A stretch of 64,000 nucleotides of DNA from Clostridia bacterium (GCA_029055875.1 JAIDCJ010000010.1:129473-193472), one strand, 5' to 3'. Shown: positions 26,355-34,974, counted from the first letter of the stretch. Notes: generated from the letters alone by a model not told the origin. Numbers and translations are program-made.

Positions 26355-27239
26355 TTATAGTTTATTTCGATAATTGAACTTTTTGAGAACTTGCTTTTTA
26401 CGGTTTGTTGTAACTTCTGTATAGATTTGAGTGGTTGATACGCTCGCATGCCCTAGAATTTCTTGTACGGAGCGTAAATCCGCTCCATTGGCTAGAAGGT
26501 TTGTTGCAAAAGTATGGCGCAGATAATGTGGAGTAGACTTCGTGTATATTTGCGCTTTTTTAACATACTTTTTATAAATATCTTCGATGCCGTGAATTGT
26601 TATAGGCTGGTTGTAGCGATTAACAAAAAGATGGTTGTCGTCATCCTTTTTTCTATCCTTAATTAGAGTCTTTAATCTTTCCCAAGTTTGTGCCGAGGAT
26701 ATATAAATAAGGCGTTGCTTTCTGCCTTTGCCGTGAATTAAGAGCGTTCGTTCACTTGAGATTATATCATCTAAAGTCAGTGCAGCGGCTTCACCGATAC
26801 GTATACCAGTGCTTATAAGTAAATCTAATAAAGCCGCATCTCGAATATGCTCTTTTTGTGCGAAAGAGGAGAGGGAAGAAGTGTCAATATCAAAGCATTT
26901 AAGGATTTTGCTAATTTCGATAACGGTTAGTGTTTTAGGAAGTTTTCGTTCTTGCTTAAACCTGAATTTGAGTTTTGTAAAAGGAGACTTATCAATAATT
27001 TCATTATCCACAAGATAATTATAAAAAATTTTAAGAGTGATAATTTTTCTACGAATGGAGGTGTCTTTAAGTTTTAATTGACAGCTTAAGTAGGAAATAA
27101 AAGCGCAAATGTCGGGTTGAAGTATAGTATTTTCATATTTAAAAAACTGTTTCAGATCACTGGTATATGCCATTAAAGTTGTTTCAGATAAATTTTTTGT
27201 TGCCTGCAAATAGTTGATAAAATCCGATAAATATTCCAT
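26355..27239 (-). CDS. XerC/D-like tyrosine recombinase, probable DNA invertase
   Basis: The 294-residue protein has the phage-integrase core-binding domain (FINYLQATKNLSETTLMAYTSDL) and catalytic residues: Arg in ISTGIRIGEAAAL, HYLRHTFATNLL, H in ILGHASVSTTQ and Tyr in IYTEV. ATG 27239 has TTGGAG upstream. It is much shorter than the element A integrase and lacks an arm-binding domain, like recombinases that flip local promoters or genes. It starts 65 bp from the left copy of a 30-bp inverted repeat, which makes that repeat pair its probable substrate. Confidence 0.9.
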   Translation of the reverse strand: MEYLSDFINYLQATKNLSETTLMAYTSDLKQFFKYENTILQPDICAFISYLSCQLKLKDTSIRRKIITLKIFYNYLVDNEIIDKSPFTKLKFRFKQERKLPKTLTVIEISKILKCFDIDTSSLSSFAQKEHIRDAALLDLLISTGIRIGEAAALTLDDIISSERTLLIHGKGRKQRLIYISSAQTWERLKTLIKDRKKDDDNHLFVNRYNQPITIHGIEDIYKKYVKKAQIYTKSTPHYLRHTFATNLLANGADLRSVQEILGHASVSTTQIYTEVTTNRKKQVLKKFNYRNKL

Positions 27240-27266
27240 AAAATCTCCAATATTTTTATTTTTGTA

Positions 27267-27295
27267 TTGAAAATTATATCAGAAGATGGTAAAAT
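27267..27295 (+). promoter_or_regulatory. Promoter reading into the invertible segment
   Basis: TTGAAA (27267-27272) and TAAAAT (27290-27295) are 17 bp apart. The predicted transcript start is at about 27302, so the mRNA begins almost exactly at the outer edge of the left inverted repeat (27304). It lies outside the segment that would invert. Confidence 0.7.
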
Positions 27296-27303
27296 GTTGT
27301 TAA

Positions 27304-27333
27304 AATAACTAGCAATTATTTAAGGGAATTATG
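27304..27333. repeat. 30-bp inverted repeat, left copy
   Basis: This sequence is the exact reverse complement of 31226-31255. It contains the ribosome site AAGGGA and ends with the ATG of the NTPase gene. Confidence 0.95.
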
Positions 27334-29664
27334 ATAGTAGAATCAAATACATTATACTCTAAAAAACAAATGCTACTCGCTAAAATTATCGATGTAGTAA
27401 TTGCTATCGCCTGTGGAATCGGAGTATGTTTAATTATTGCAGGTACTATAGTAGAAAATAATACTTTGAATGTTATAGGCAGCGTGCTTGCCGCTTTTGG
27501 TGTATTCGATATCGTAGAAGTAGGCGGCTTAATATTTACGCATAAATATTTCACTCTCAAAATTTTTGGTAAATTATTTAAGGTACAAGCCTTAGATAAG
27601 CCTAAAGACACTCAAAATGAAGTTTTAAATCATTTTTTTGCAAATGAGGAAAATACACTAATTTGTTGTGCGGTACTTATAAGCGGAAAGAAAGGAAGCG
27701 GGAAAAGTCAGTGTACTGATTATATAATTAATATGGCGCTATCCAATTTGAACACAAAAGAGAAAGCGTTAAAACAAAATTTCATTTATATAGATTGCTA
27801 TAATGACACTCAAAATTCGTCCAAAATTATTCAAGATTTTGAGATTTTTAAATTAAATAATTCGTTAATAATTATTGATAATTGCAATGAAGCTGATTGG
27901 GTTATAATTAAAAATATTATTGAAATAATCAATCACAAAAATTGCAGTCTATTAATAATTGAAGAAGATTCTGAAATGTTCAGAAATAAATTGAGCGAAT
28001 TATCCACACAGAATGCAAAGAACGAAGTAATTATAGTGCCTTTTGAAGAAGAAATAAAATTCGAAAATCAATCTGCAAATGCTCTGCTTCAACAAGACTT
28101 TTCTGATTTCGAAAAGAAGATAATCATTGCTTGTGCTCTTTATTGCCGTTTTTTCAATCTTTTTTATTTAAAAAATATAGTAGATGTTCTTAAGTTAAAA
28201 GGTAAAAAGAAATATGCTTGTAAGAAAGTTCTGAGAAGCTTAGTTCAAAATTATTTAATAAAGCATTTCCCAATGAATACGGAGTATTATAAATTCAGTC
28301 GAGAATGTGATTTGGAATATATAATTGATTCAAAATTAAATAATGAAGAATTGTTCGACAAAACTATAGATATTTTTAGCACAGATATTAAGTTTAAAAA
28401 TCCCGAAGTTTTGTGGCTGATTATGCTTTACCGATCAAAAAATTCCGTGTTGCAAGTAGAAGCGTCGCAAAGACGGCAATTATTTATAGATGCTGCGAAA
28501 TTTTCTAATTTTAAAAAACTTCTCAATGCTTTAGATAATTTTACCGCTAAATATAATTGCAAGAATGACTTCCTATATGAATACGGCTATCTAAATTACA
28601 ATTTAAACGATTTTGTTTCGGCATTAGAAAATTATAACAAATATTTTGCCGATGACGACTGCGAAAAGAAATTAAGGTTTATAGAAATTTTTCATACGAG
28701 TGATAACGCTGAAATAAAAAAACTCATTGATAGATTTTTATCCGAACTTAAAAATGAAAAAGAGCCTAAAAGGCTCTTTGCGGATTATTGGGAAACACAT
28801 ATTCAAAACGAGCGTGGCTTTTTTAATATTAATCGTATGCATCAAATACTCAATTCACTCATTGCGGTTGAAGAAAAAGATGATATCTTGCATACTCATA
28901 TAGAACGCTGTTTTACCGATGAGCTACGTATGTATTGGATTACAAATTCGTTAACGGAAAAAATTAATGCTGATTTACTAGAGTTGTTTGCAAATTTGTA
29001 TAAAAACGATAAGAAGTTCAAATTTTACAGTGACTTATATTTCAATGCGTGTTTTTATCATTATATCAAGCTGCCCAACGCCTTTCTTGAAAATCGATTC
29101 AATGAATTAGCAAATTTAGTTGAAACTGCTGAATGCTTTTACCGCCATGCTTTAAATGATAATTATGGAAGAATACGTTCAACGGCTACAGCAAAAATAA
29201 AACTTGCCGAGCTGCAAAGTTTGAAAGAAGAAAGCAAATTTGATGATCTGCTAGTTGAAATAGACAAATTCAGGTTTGATTCAGAGAAAAAGAATGCTAG
29301 CTTACATATAGCATATGCTGAAACGGTTAGAGCAAAGGTAATAGCTACCCAAAAATTATGTTGGCAAAATTATTTAGTTTCGGATGATATTGAAAAGGTT
29401 ATGCACTCTCTGCAAGAAGCAAACGGTATATATAAGTCATTTGGAAATGAATACGGTACATTAAGATGTGAGTATTTATCCTTAATTATAAGCATTTTAA
29501 AAGATAACCTAAAAGACTGCAAAAAGCGGATTGAACAATTCTTACCAATAACACAAAATTATGAACTTGAAAGAAAACTTTGTGAAAGACTTGTAAAAAT
29601 CCGCAAACCAGCGTATTTGGATTTCTATAACAGCATTAAATATTACCCGATTATTTTGCAGTAA
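27331..29664 (+). CDS. Membrane-anchored STAND-like P-loop NTPase
   Basis: The 777-residue protein starts with two hydrophobic helices (about 18-40 and 46-70), then has a Walker A motif GKKGSGKS (119-126) and Walker B LIIID (179-183). The remaining 500 residues are helical and look like tetratricopeptide-type repeats (YGYLNYNLNDFVSALENYNKYF). Such sensor-NTPase-repeat layouts are typical of STAND defence proteins; the family is not recognised. Its ATG and ribosome site lie in the left inverted repeat, behind the promoter at 27267-27295, so this gene is the one now expressed. Its 3' end overlaps the convergent GNAT-SHMT gene by 14 bp. Confidence 0.75.
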   Translation: MIVESNTLYSKKQMLLAKIIDVVIAIACGIGVCLIIAGTIVENNTLNVIGSVLAAFGVFDIVEVGGLIFTHKYFTLKIFGKLFKVQALDKPKDTQNEVLNHFFANEENTLICCAVLISGKKGSGKSQCTDYIINMALSNLNTKEKALKQNFIYIDCYNDTQNSSKIIQDFEIFKLNNSLIIIDNCNEADWVIIKNIIEIINHKNCSLLIIEEDSEMFRNKLSELSTQNAKNEVIIVPFEEEIKFENQSANALLQQDFSDFEKKIIIACALYCRFFNLFYLKNIVDVLKLKGKKKYACKKVLRSLVQNYLIKHFPMNTEYYKFSRECDLEYIIDSKLNNEELFDKTIDIFSTDIKFKNPEVLWLIMLYRSKNSVLQVEASQRRQLFIDAAKFSNFKKLLNALDNFTAKYNCKNDFLYEYGYLNYNLNDFVSALENYNKYFADDDCEKKLRFIEIFHTSDNAEIKKLIDRFLSELKNEKEPKRLFADYWETHIQNERGFFNINRMHQILNSLIAVEEKDDILHTHIERCFTDELRMYWITNSLTEKINADLLELFANLYKNDKKFKFYSDLYFNACFYHYIKLPNAFLENRFNELANLVETAECFYRHALNDNYGRIRSTATAKIKLAELQSLKEESKFDDLLVEIDKFRFDSEKKNASLHIAYAETVRAKVIATQKLCWQNYLVSDDIEKVMHSLQEANGIYKSFGNEYGTLRCEYLSLIISILKDNLKDCKKRIEQFLPITQNYELERKLCERLVKIRKPAYLDFYNSIKYYPIILQ

Positions 29665-31228
29665 TTTTTTTAATAAATTTACGAGATTGATTTATAAGTT
29701 TTTTTGATAAGGATTGCTGAAAATATGCTTCTTTTATGATGCCAGCCAATTGAGCGATATGCTTTCCCCTTAATCCTTGGCGCACTGCGCCATTTATTCC
29801 AATCCTTATCCCATAACCGATATCATAGGGCAAAAGCCGATAATTGGTTAAAATTTTCAACTGTTCGAGTTTTAGATACAGTTGGTAAGATTTATCTCGC
29901 GTTTCAGGCTTCAACCAAATGTGAAGAGTATAAAAATCGGATTTCCCACGCTCTACTACAGGTAGCCCGTTTTTTAATAATTCATCATATAATCTATTGA
30001 CGCATTGTATACATTCGATGGAATATTTCTTTAATTTTTCAATGTCCAATAAAGGTATAATTGAACTTATAAATTCCGAGGGATGATTATTAGAAATAAA
30101 AGTCTTTGAGTTAAACTCGTACTCGTTCCATGTATCATTCATGCTTTTGGTGCAAATCAAACATTTTTGCGGCCCAGGATAATTTTTATGCAGGGTAGAT
30201 ATCAGCACATCAAATGTTTTAAGCGGGTCAGGATAATGTTTAGTTAAAATTTGGGTTATATATTGCGATGCATCAAATACCTTTGTGCACTTAAATTCAC
30301 TAAGCCAGGTAAAATCTTCGTATTTTAGGCCTTCACTTCTATCGATTAGAATGAATTGGGGGTTATTTTTATATATAATTATTTTGCTTTTTTCTATATC
30401 AACGCAATGATTACCTTTATCAATAATCAGCGGTATAACATTCAAGCCTATTTTTGTTAATATGTTTTTTGTTGCGTAATGACCTCCCGCCTCTTCAGGG
30501 AGCAATACAACGGTGTCACCCGGCTTTGCGGCACAAAGAAAAAACAACAAATGTGCGTTTAAGCCCGAAAAAGTTTTTAAGTCCACGGCGGCGCAATTTA
30601 ATCTTTTGCACCAGGTTTCTTTTACGAAGTCATATAAGTCAACAATGTCATTTCTTCCGCCGAATATAATTTTATCATTTATTCCGCGCTTATTTTCACT
30701 GACATATAATCCTTCAAACATGCTTGTGTCAAAATTATCATAAAAGGGGAAGTTTTCAGTTGGGTTTAACAATAATGAATTTTTTATGTTTTTAATGTAA
30801 ACATTCAAAAGCGAATTATATAGATTTTTTTCGTTTACATAATAACACATACTAACATTACTTTTTGGGGTATCTTTCATTTGATTTTTAAATCCCATTT
30901 TTTTAAGCAGTCGTTCAAAGCGATTTAAAGACTTATCAAATTCAACATTAATTCTTACAATACCATTGGTCAAAGCGTTTCTGAATAACACAAACAGCAA
31001 TTTTTCTCCGTATCCGTAACGGCGAACTTTGTTTATTATAAAGAAATGTTCAATTTTATATGTATCCTTATATTTATGTTGGATAATAAGATAGCCGAAT
31101 AAGTTATTGTTTTCGACTAAAGCCCAAGTTTTACAGTCAATCGAATTAAATGGGAAATCATTATTTTCCTTAGCAAGATTTTCAACTTTATTCATTAATT
31201 CTATGTCGTCTACAAAAATTATATCCAT
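29651..31228 (-). CDS. GNAT acetyltransferase fused to SHMT-like PLP enzyme
   Basis: Residues 1-140 resemble a GNAT acetyltransferase (WALVENNNLFGYLIIQHK, then RRYGYGEKLLFVLF as the acetyl-CoA loop). Residues 150-520 resemble serine hydroxymethyltransferase: NPTEN (155-159), KTFSGLNAHLLFFL, PGDTVVLLPEEAGGHYA, FDASQY and STLHKNYPGPQ, in which Lys348 is the likely PLP lysine. The substrate cannot be deduced; it may build or modify an amino-acid-derived compound. The ATG lies within the right inverted repeat and no good promoter is seen outside it, so the gene is probably silent in this orientation. Confidence 0.75.
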   Translation of the reverse strand: MDIIFVDDIELMNKVENLAKENNDFPFNSIDCKTWALVENNNLFGYLIIQHKYKDTYKIEHFFIINKVRRYGYGEKLLFVLFRNALTNGIVRINVEFDKSLNRFERLLKKMGFKNQMKDTPKSNVSMCYYVNEKNLYNSLLNVYIKNIKNSLLLNPTENFPFYDNFDTSMFEGLYVSENKRGINDKIIFGGRNDIVDLYDFVKETWCKRLNCAAVDLKTFSGLNAHLLFFLCAAKPGDTVVLLPEEAGGHYATKNILTKIGLNVIPLIIDKGNHCVDIEKSKIIIYKNNPQFILIDRSEGLKYEDFTWLSEFKCTKVFDASQYITQILTKHYPDPLKTFDVLISTLHKNYPGPQKCLICTKSMNDTWNEYEFNSKTFISNNHPSEFISSIIPLLDIEKLKKYSIECIQCVNRLYDELLKNGLPVVERGKSDFYTLHIWLKPETRDKSYQLYLKLEQLKILTNYRLLPYDIGYGIRIGINGAVRQGLRGKHIAQLAGIIKEAYFQQSLSKKLINQSRKFIKKITAK

Positions 31229-31255
31229 AATTCCCTTAAATAATTGCTAGTTATT
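31226..31255. repeat. 30-bp inverted repeat, right copy
   Basis: Exact reverse complement of 27304-27333. It begins with the complement of the ATG of the GNAT-SHMT gene and includes its ribosome site. Outside it (31256-31320) the minus strand offers TTGACT but no acceptable -10 at the right distance. Confidence 0.95.
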
Positions 31256-31739
31256 GTTGGATAAATTTGGAGACAATGAAATAACACTGTTCACAGAAAA
31301 AAGTCAATTATTGTAAAAAGTGGCTTTTTGGATTTTTGGAGTGAAAGGAAAATATAAAAGATAAAATGACATTTTTAAGCAAAATATTGTAGTTATATTT
31401 AAAGATGTCATTGTGAAGAAGATAAAATCATTTGTAATTCCACAGATAAAGCAAAGTCGCTGCAATCTGTTCCTTTTATTGGGGATTATTATACTTAGAA
31501 AGAGTTGCGAAAGCTATTGCTTTCGTTGAAGGGATCGTAGATTGAGTTTCTCGTATACGTGGCGGTATATTACGGCTTGCGGTGAAGCGAAATATCGGGA
31601 CGACAATGGTCGGCGGTTGATTTTAACTATAAGACGAATACAATATGTAGAACAATCGTCGGGTGCGTTGTGGACAGGGAATAGAAGTATTTTGAAGAAG
31701 AGCAGACAAACACAAAAACGAGCTTACGAACATTATCGC
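31256..31739. other. Gene-poor, decayed stretch
   Basis: No supported gene here. The last part (about 31540-31739) contains broken frames that may be the upstream part of the decayed integrase that follows, but no stable frame can be drawn. Confidence 0.5.
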
Positions 31740-32052
31740 TCATGTCGGTTATTGAAGAAATGCTTTTACGAATGAAAGCGAAGCAGGAAGAGGAAAAAAG
31801 TTATTAGAAAACATCTATAAAAATACAAATTATATCTACGTTTACGAGGACGGTGAGTATTATAATCCAAACTAGATTAGCTGTACATTTGTAAAGCATT
31901 TGAAGAACCGTCGTTTCAGACAGATACGTTTTCACGATTTACGTCCCAGTTGCGCTACGCTTATGCGACATAAAGGCGTTAAGATAGCACATATACAAAA
32001 GTGGTTAGGGCATAGTCCACTTTCAACGCCGAAGAAGATGTACGCGCTTTGA
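31740..32052 (+). pseudogene. Decayed integrase remnant 1
   Basis: From 31828 one frame reads NYIYVYEDGEYYNPN, stop, then HLKNRRFRQIRFHDLRPSCATLMRHKGVKIAHIQKWLGHSPLSTPKKMYAL. This is the C-terminal catalytic half of a tyrosine integrase: HDLR without the following His, GHS, and Tyr. An in-frame TAG interrupts it, and the preceding KQEEEK-type sequence (about 31740-31827) is in another frame. It marks an old element end within element B. Confidence 0.75.
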
Positions 32053-32121
32053 AGAAGAACAACATATTGTATCTACGAAAATAATCTTTTAAACATTTAT
32101 TGTTTACCGATACGTAAGAAT

Positions 32122-32152
32122 AAAAGACTTCCGAATTCGGAAGTCTTTTATT
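32122..32152. terminator. Hairpin after integrase remnant 1
   Basis: AAAAGACTTCCGAATTCGGAAGTCTTTT is a perfect inverted repeat ending in T residues. The same GACTTCC arm recurs after integrase remnant 2 (34515-34546), so remnant and terminator seem to have descended together. It also lies beyond the stop of the minus-strand TOPRIM gene. Confidence 0.8.
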
Positions 32153-32190
32153 CTATATTGCTCCCCAAACGGGAAGTTTGTCATTTGTTT

Positions 32191-32991
32191 CTATTTAGAA
32201 CATTTGAGAGGATGCATTTTTTTGTTTTTTATGTGGTTAATCCAAAATTTCTCGCTGTAATAATCTAATAAAAACTCAGGAATTCCACTTAATACAAATA
32301 TTTTATTTTGTTCTGTATAATGACATTCTTGCAAATAAATATTATATGGTGTGACCGAATCTTTATAATTTCGATATGATATTACTTCGTCTAGCTTAAA
32401 TAAGCAGCTTAGTCGTTGAGAGAACGAAGAAAGGATGTCTTTCCATTCAACTATGGAATAATTCGAAATTTTGGTATTGGCGTTATTCGTTCCAGACCGA
32501 TGTTTGTATGAGGTGAGCTGCTCGAAATCCAAAGTACATTCTGTAACAATATTACAAGTTCCAGATTTATAGTCTCGTAAAGCTTCTATCATTGGATAGC
32601 TAATATAGAGCTTTCCTAACTCTGTTTCGTTATCAAAAGTTTGAAGCATCTCACTCAATACATCTTTATCTCTATCTTCTATTTTTAAATTATCGTGATG
32701 ACCATCAAAGTCAAAGAAGAGGTAAATTTCGTCGAAGTCATCTCGGCTATACGCAGATAAAATCCGGTTGGCATCAGAATCTGTTTCTTTTAATATCTCA
32801 ACCAAATCAGTTTCAAAATCATCGTTTTTTAGTTTGTTCCAAAGCATATATACATTTTGCTTTGCCGATAAAGTGAGAATAAACACAGGTTTCTTGCCAC
32901 TAAAAAAAGTGTTTCGAATGTTATCAATTACATCGTATTCACGATCTTCGCCTTCAACTATAGCAAGTATATGACCAAGCTTATCAGCCAT
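32191..32991 (-). CDS. TOPRIM-like effector of an ATPase-nuclease pair
   Basis: The 266-residue protein has a TOPRIM-like pattern: a Glu after a hydrophobic strand in HILAIVEGEDREYDVI (residues 7-22) and a later LFFDFDGHHDN with the Asp-x-Asp pair, then YPMIEALRDY. In PARIS (AriB), RloB and OLD-type systems such a domain acts as the nuclease partner of an AAA ATPase. Its ATG overlaps the end of the ATPase gene by eight bases, so the two are translationally coupled. I cannot assign it to a named family with confidence. Confidence 0.6.
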   Translation of the reverse strand: MADKLGHILAIVEGEDREYDVIDNIRNTFFSGKKPVFILTLSAKQNVYMLWNKLKNDDFETDLVEILKETDSDANRILSAYSRDDFDEIYLFFDFDGHHDNLKIEDRDKDVLSEMLQTFDNETELGKLYISYPMIEALRDYKSGTCNIVTECTLDFEQLTSYKHRSGTNNANTKISNYSIVEWKDILSSFSQRLSCLFKLDEVISYRNYKDSVTPYNIYLQECHYTEQNKIFVLSGIPEFLLDYYSEKFWINHIKNKKMHPLKCSK

Positions 32992-34090
32992 TGAAAGATC
33001 CTGCCTTGTACATCTTTTGGATGTTATGCGCTTTTCTTAAATCCTTATCAGTTAGATCGCTAAAAGAATTTATCTTATTGTCTTTTATAATAAAGAAACA
33101 ATCTGGACGCAATAGGTCATTGGATAACAGATCCGTATTGTGTGTGGTGAAAAAAACTTGAGTATTTTTAAGTTCCTTTACTAATTTTATAATCGCAGTT
33201 GATAATTCGAAATGATAAAACGCATCATACTCATCTATATAGACAAACGAAGCGTTAGCTAATCGAAGATACCAGTAATAAAAAAGCGCTAATGATTTTG
33301 TTCCAGTTGAAGCCACAGACATAAAATCATATTCACCATTTGCAAATTTGCAATAAAGCTGTTTAATGCCATTAACTTCTCTTTCAATAAGATTATACTT
33401 GATGCCTTGAGAATAAAGGAATTTTTCAAACTCTTTTGTTTTTCCCGCTCTAATAATTCCTTGTGTAAAACTGTCGGGCCCAACTATTAAACCTTGATAA
33501 CCCCGTTCGTCTAATGAGTAAAACATAAGCATCCTTTCGATATAATCAATAAATTCATAGAATGCACAATTTAATTCGTCTTTTTTATCGAGCATGGCAT
33601 TGCTTTTTATATATTTTACTCTAGAAATTCCATCTCGGTTTGATACTAAATTGAGGGTTTCGGCACCTTTTAAGTTCGTAAATCCCTCATTTTTGATAAA
33701 ATCGTAGAATACTACTTCCTCTCCATTAACCAATAAGGATTCATACGTAAGCTCCAATGCGCGCGTCTTCCCGTATTTATAGAGGAACTCAAACGAACCG
33801 AACTGAAAAACATATTCAAATTCTGCCGAACTTTTAGGCGAATCCAAATTGAGATAGATATCATATTTTTGTAGTAATTTTTCTTTATCGGTTAAATGAA
33901 GGATAATATCAAAAATAGCGAGTGCTAAATTTGATTTGCCGCTTCCATTAATTCCATAAATTATGCCTTTTGTTACGCAATTAGCGTTTATAGCTTCCTG
34001 ATTGTATTCATAACTATAGGGTTGATTTAAGACAAACGTAGTTTTCTTCTTGAAATTTTTAAAGTTCTCCACGGAAAATCTTGTTAGCAT
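32984..34090 (-). CDS. AAA15/21-type ATPase of a defence pair
   Basis: The protein (368 residues from ATG 34090) is an ABC-type/SMC-like AAA ATPase as in RloA, AriA and AbiL: FSVENFKNFKKKTTF, Walker A GINGSGKSN, signature-like SVASTGTKSLALFYYW, Walker B FVYIDEYDAF and TTHNTDLLS with the switch His. ATG 34090 has GGAGGT upstream; a start at 34105 overlaps that site. With the TOPRIM partner it forms a two-gene operon, likely sensing phage proteins and triggering abortive infection. This role is inferred from the family. Confidence 0.85.
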   Translation of the reverse strand: MLTRFSVENFKNFKKKTTFVLNQPYSYEYNQEAINANCVTKGIIYGINGSGKSNLALAIFDIILHLTDKEKLLQKYDIYLNLDSPKSSAEFEYVFQFGSFEFLYKYGKTRALELTYESLLVNGEEVVFYDFIKNEGFTNLKGAETLNLVSNRDGISRVKYIKSNAMLDKKDELNCAFYEFIDYIERMLMFYSLDERGYQGLIVGPDSFTQGIIRAGKTKEFEKFLYSQGIKYNLIEREVNGIKQLYCKFANGEYDFMSVASTGTKSLALFYYWYLRLANASFVYIDEYDAFYHFELSTAIIKLVKELKNTQVFFTTHNTDLLSNDLLRPDCFFIIKDNKINSFSDLTDKDLRKAHNIQKMYKAGSFNG

Positions 34091-34115
34091 ACTAAATACC
34101 TCCAATAATAATATT

Positions 34116-34144
34116 ATTATAACACGTAATCATTAAACATGCAA
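34116..34144 (-). promoter_or_regulatory. Promoter of the ATPase-TOPRIM pair
   Basis: On the minus strand a perfect TATAAT (complement of 34116-34121) has a weak TTGCAT -35 (complement of 34139-34144) at 17 bp. Confidence 0.6.
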
Positions 34145-34283
34145 CATCTTCTGCAATTTTTTTACGGCATTGCTGCATTTTTTTTACATCATTAGTTATT
34201 TCCAACTATAAAACTTTTAACCGCAATAGATTAACCACTTGTTATACAACAATACAATATGGAAAGTTTTTACTTTTTTAAAA

Positions 34284-34484
34284 ATGTACGTAGTAAAACA
34301 TTTAAAGAACCGATGTTTTAGGCATTTACGATTACACGATATGCTTAATAGCTGTACAACGCCTATGCGAAATGAAGGCATTAAGAAGGAAGATATACAA
34401 AAGTGGTTAGGACATAGTCAACTCGCTACCACTAAAAAGATATATGTACATTTTGAGGAGGAGCAACTTATCGCATTAGCGTAA
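34284..34484 (+). pseudogene. Decayed integrase remnant 2
   Basis: The frame reads MYVVKHLKNRCFRHLRLHDMLNSC ... DIQKWLGHSQLATTKKIYVHFEEE. It is the last part of a tyrosine integrase, related to remnant 1, with the catalytic HxLRH degraded to HDMLN but the GHS and Tyr elements kept. It lies 300 bp from the tRNA, where an element's integrase is expected, so it was probably the integrase of element B. Confidence 0.75.
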
Positions 34485-34514
34485 ATCATTTAAAAAACAA
34501 TGTTGTTTAATTAA

Positions 34515-34546
34515 AAGACTTCCAAGGGAATCTTGGAAGTCTTTAT
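34515..34546. terminator. Hairpin after integrase remnant 2
   Basis: AAAGACTTCCAAG and CTTGGAAGTCTTT form a strong stem. The arms resemble those at 32122-32152. Confidence 0.75.
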
Positions 34547-34750
34547 TTGTATTTGAACAATTTTTATATCTGAACTCAAGAATGACTTTTTTTAATTGTG
34601 GGGCATTTGTGGGACGAAATTCGAATCAACTGTGGGGCAAAACGATTGTAAGATTCTAAAAGTTAGGGGGTGATACCTACCACGAGAAAAGGGGTAAAAC
34701 GCGTTAAAAGGCATTCTGCGAGGCGTTTTGATTTTTGGAAAAAGAAAAAA

Positions 34751-34782
34751 GGGCTATTTTTGCTTAAAAATAGCCCTTTTTA
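34751..34782. terminator. Terminator beside tRNA-Gln
   Basis: GGGCTATTTTT and AAAAATAGCCC form an 11-bp stem followed by T residues. It lies directly beyond the 3' end of the minus-strand tRNA gene and can end its transcript in either orientation. Confidence 0.75.
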
Positions 34783-34783
34783 G

Positions 34784-34858
34784 TGGCTGGGGTAGCTGGA
34801 TTCGAACCAACGAATGACGGAGTCAGAGTCCGTTGCCTTACCGCTTGGCGACACCCCA
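34784..34858 (-). tRNA. tRNA-Gln (anticodon CTG)
   Basis: The 75-nt gene on the minus strand starts TGGGGTGTCGCCAAGCGGTA, has an anticodon loop CTCTGAC giving CTG, a GTTCGAATC T loop and an acceptor stem pairing TGGGGT with its 3' complement ahead of GCCA; CCA is encoded. Its 3' 45 bp form the target of the integrative elements to the left. The gene remains intact, because the elements reconstitute or extend from its 3' end. Confidence 0.97.
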
Positions 34859-34945
34859 ATGAAATTTAATTACTGCTCTATTTTATCAAAACACGGCAAA
34901 ATTATCAAGCATTTTCATACACTTTGAGAAAATTTTTTGAAAGTC

Positions 34946-34974
34946 TTGATTTTTATCAAAAAACAAGTTATAAT
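34946..34974 (+). promoter_or_regulatory. Promoter of the comEC-holA unit
   Basis: TTGATT (34946-34951) and TATAAT (34969-34974) are 17 bp apart, 29 bp before the start codon. Confidence 0.75.

Noticed and set aside
27309-27611. Minus-strand frame at the start of the NTPase gene
   Set aside because: It is antisense to the membrane helices of the NTPase and lacks a ribosome site.
31256-31320. Promoter outside the right inverted repeat
   Set aside because: A TTGACT is present on the minus strand, but the -10 at 17-18 bp (TTATTT or TATTTC) is poor; not reported as a promoter, though weak activity cannot be excluded.
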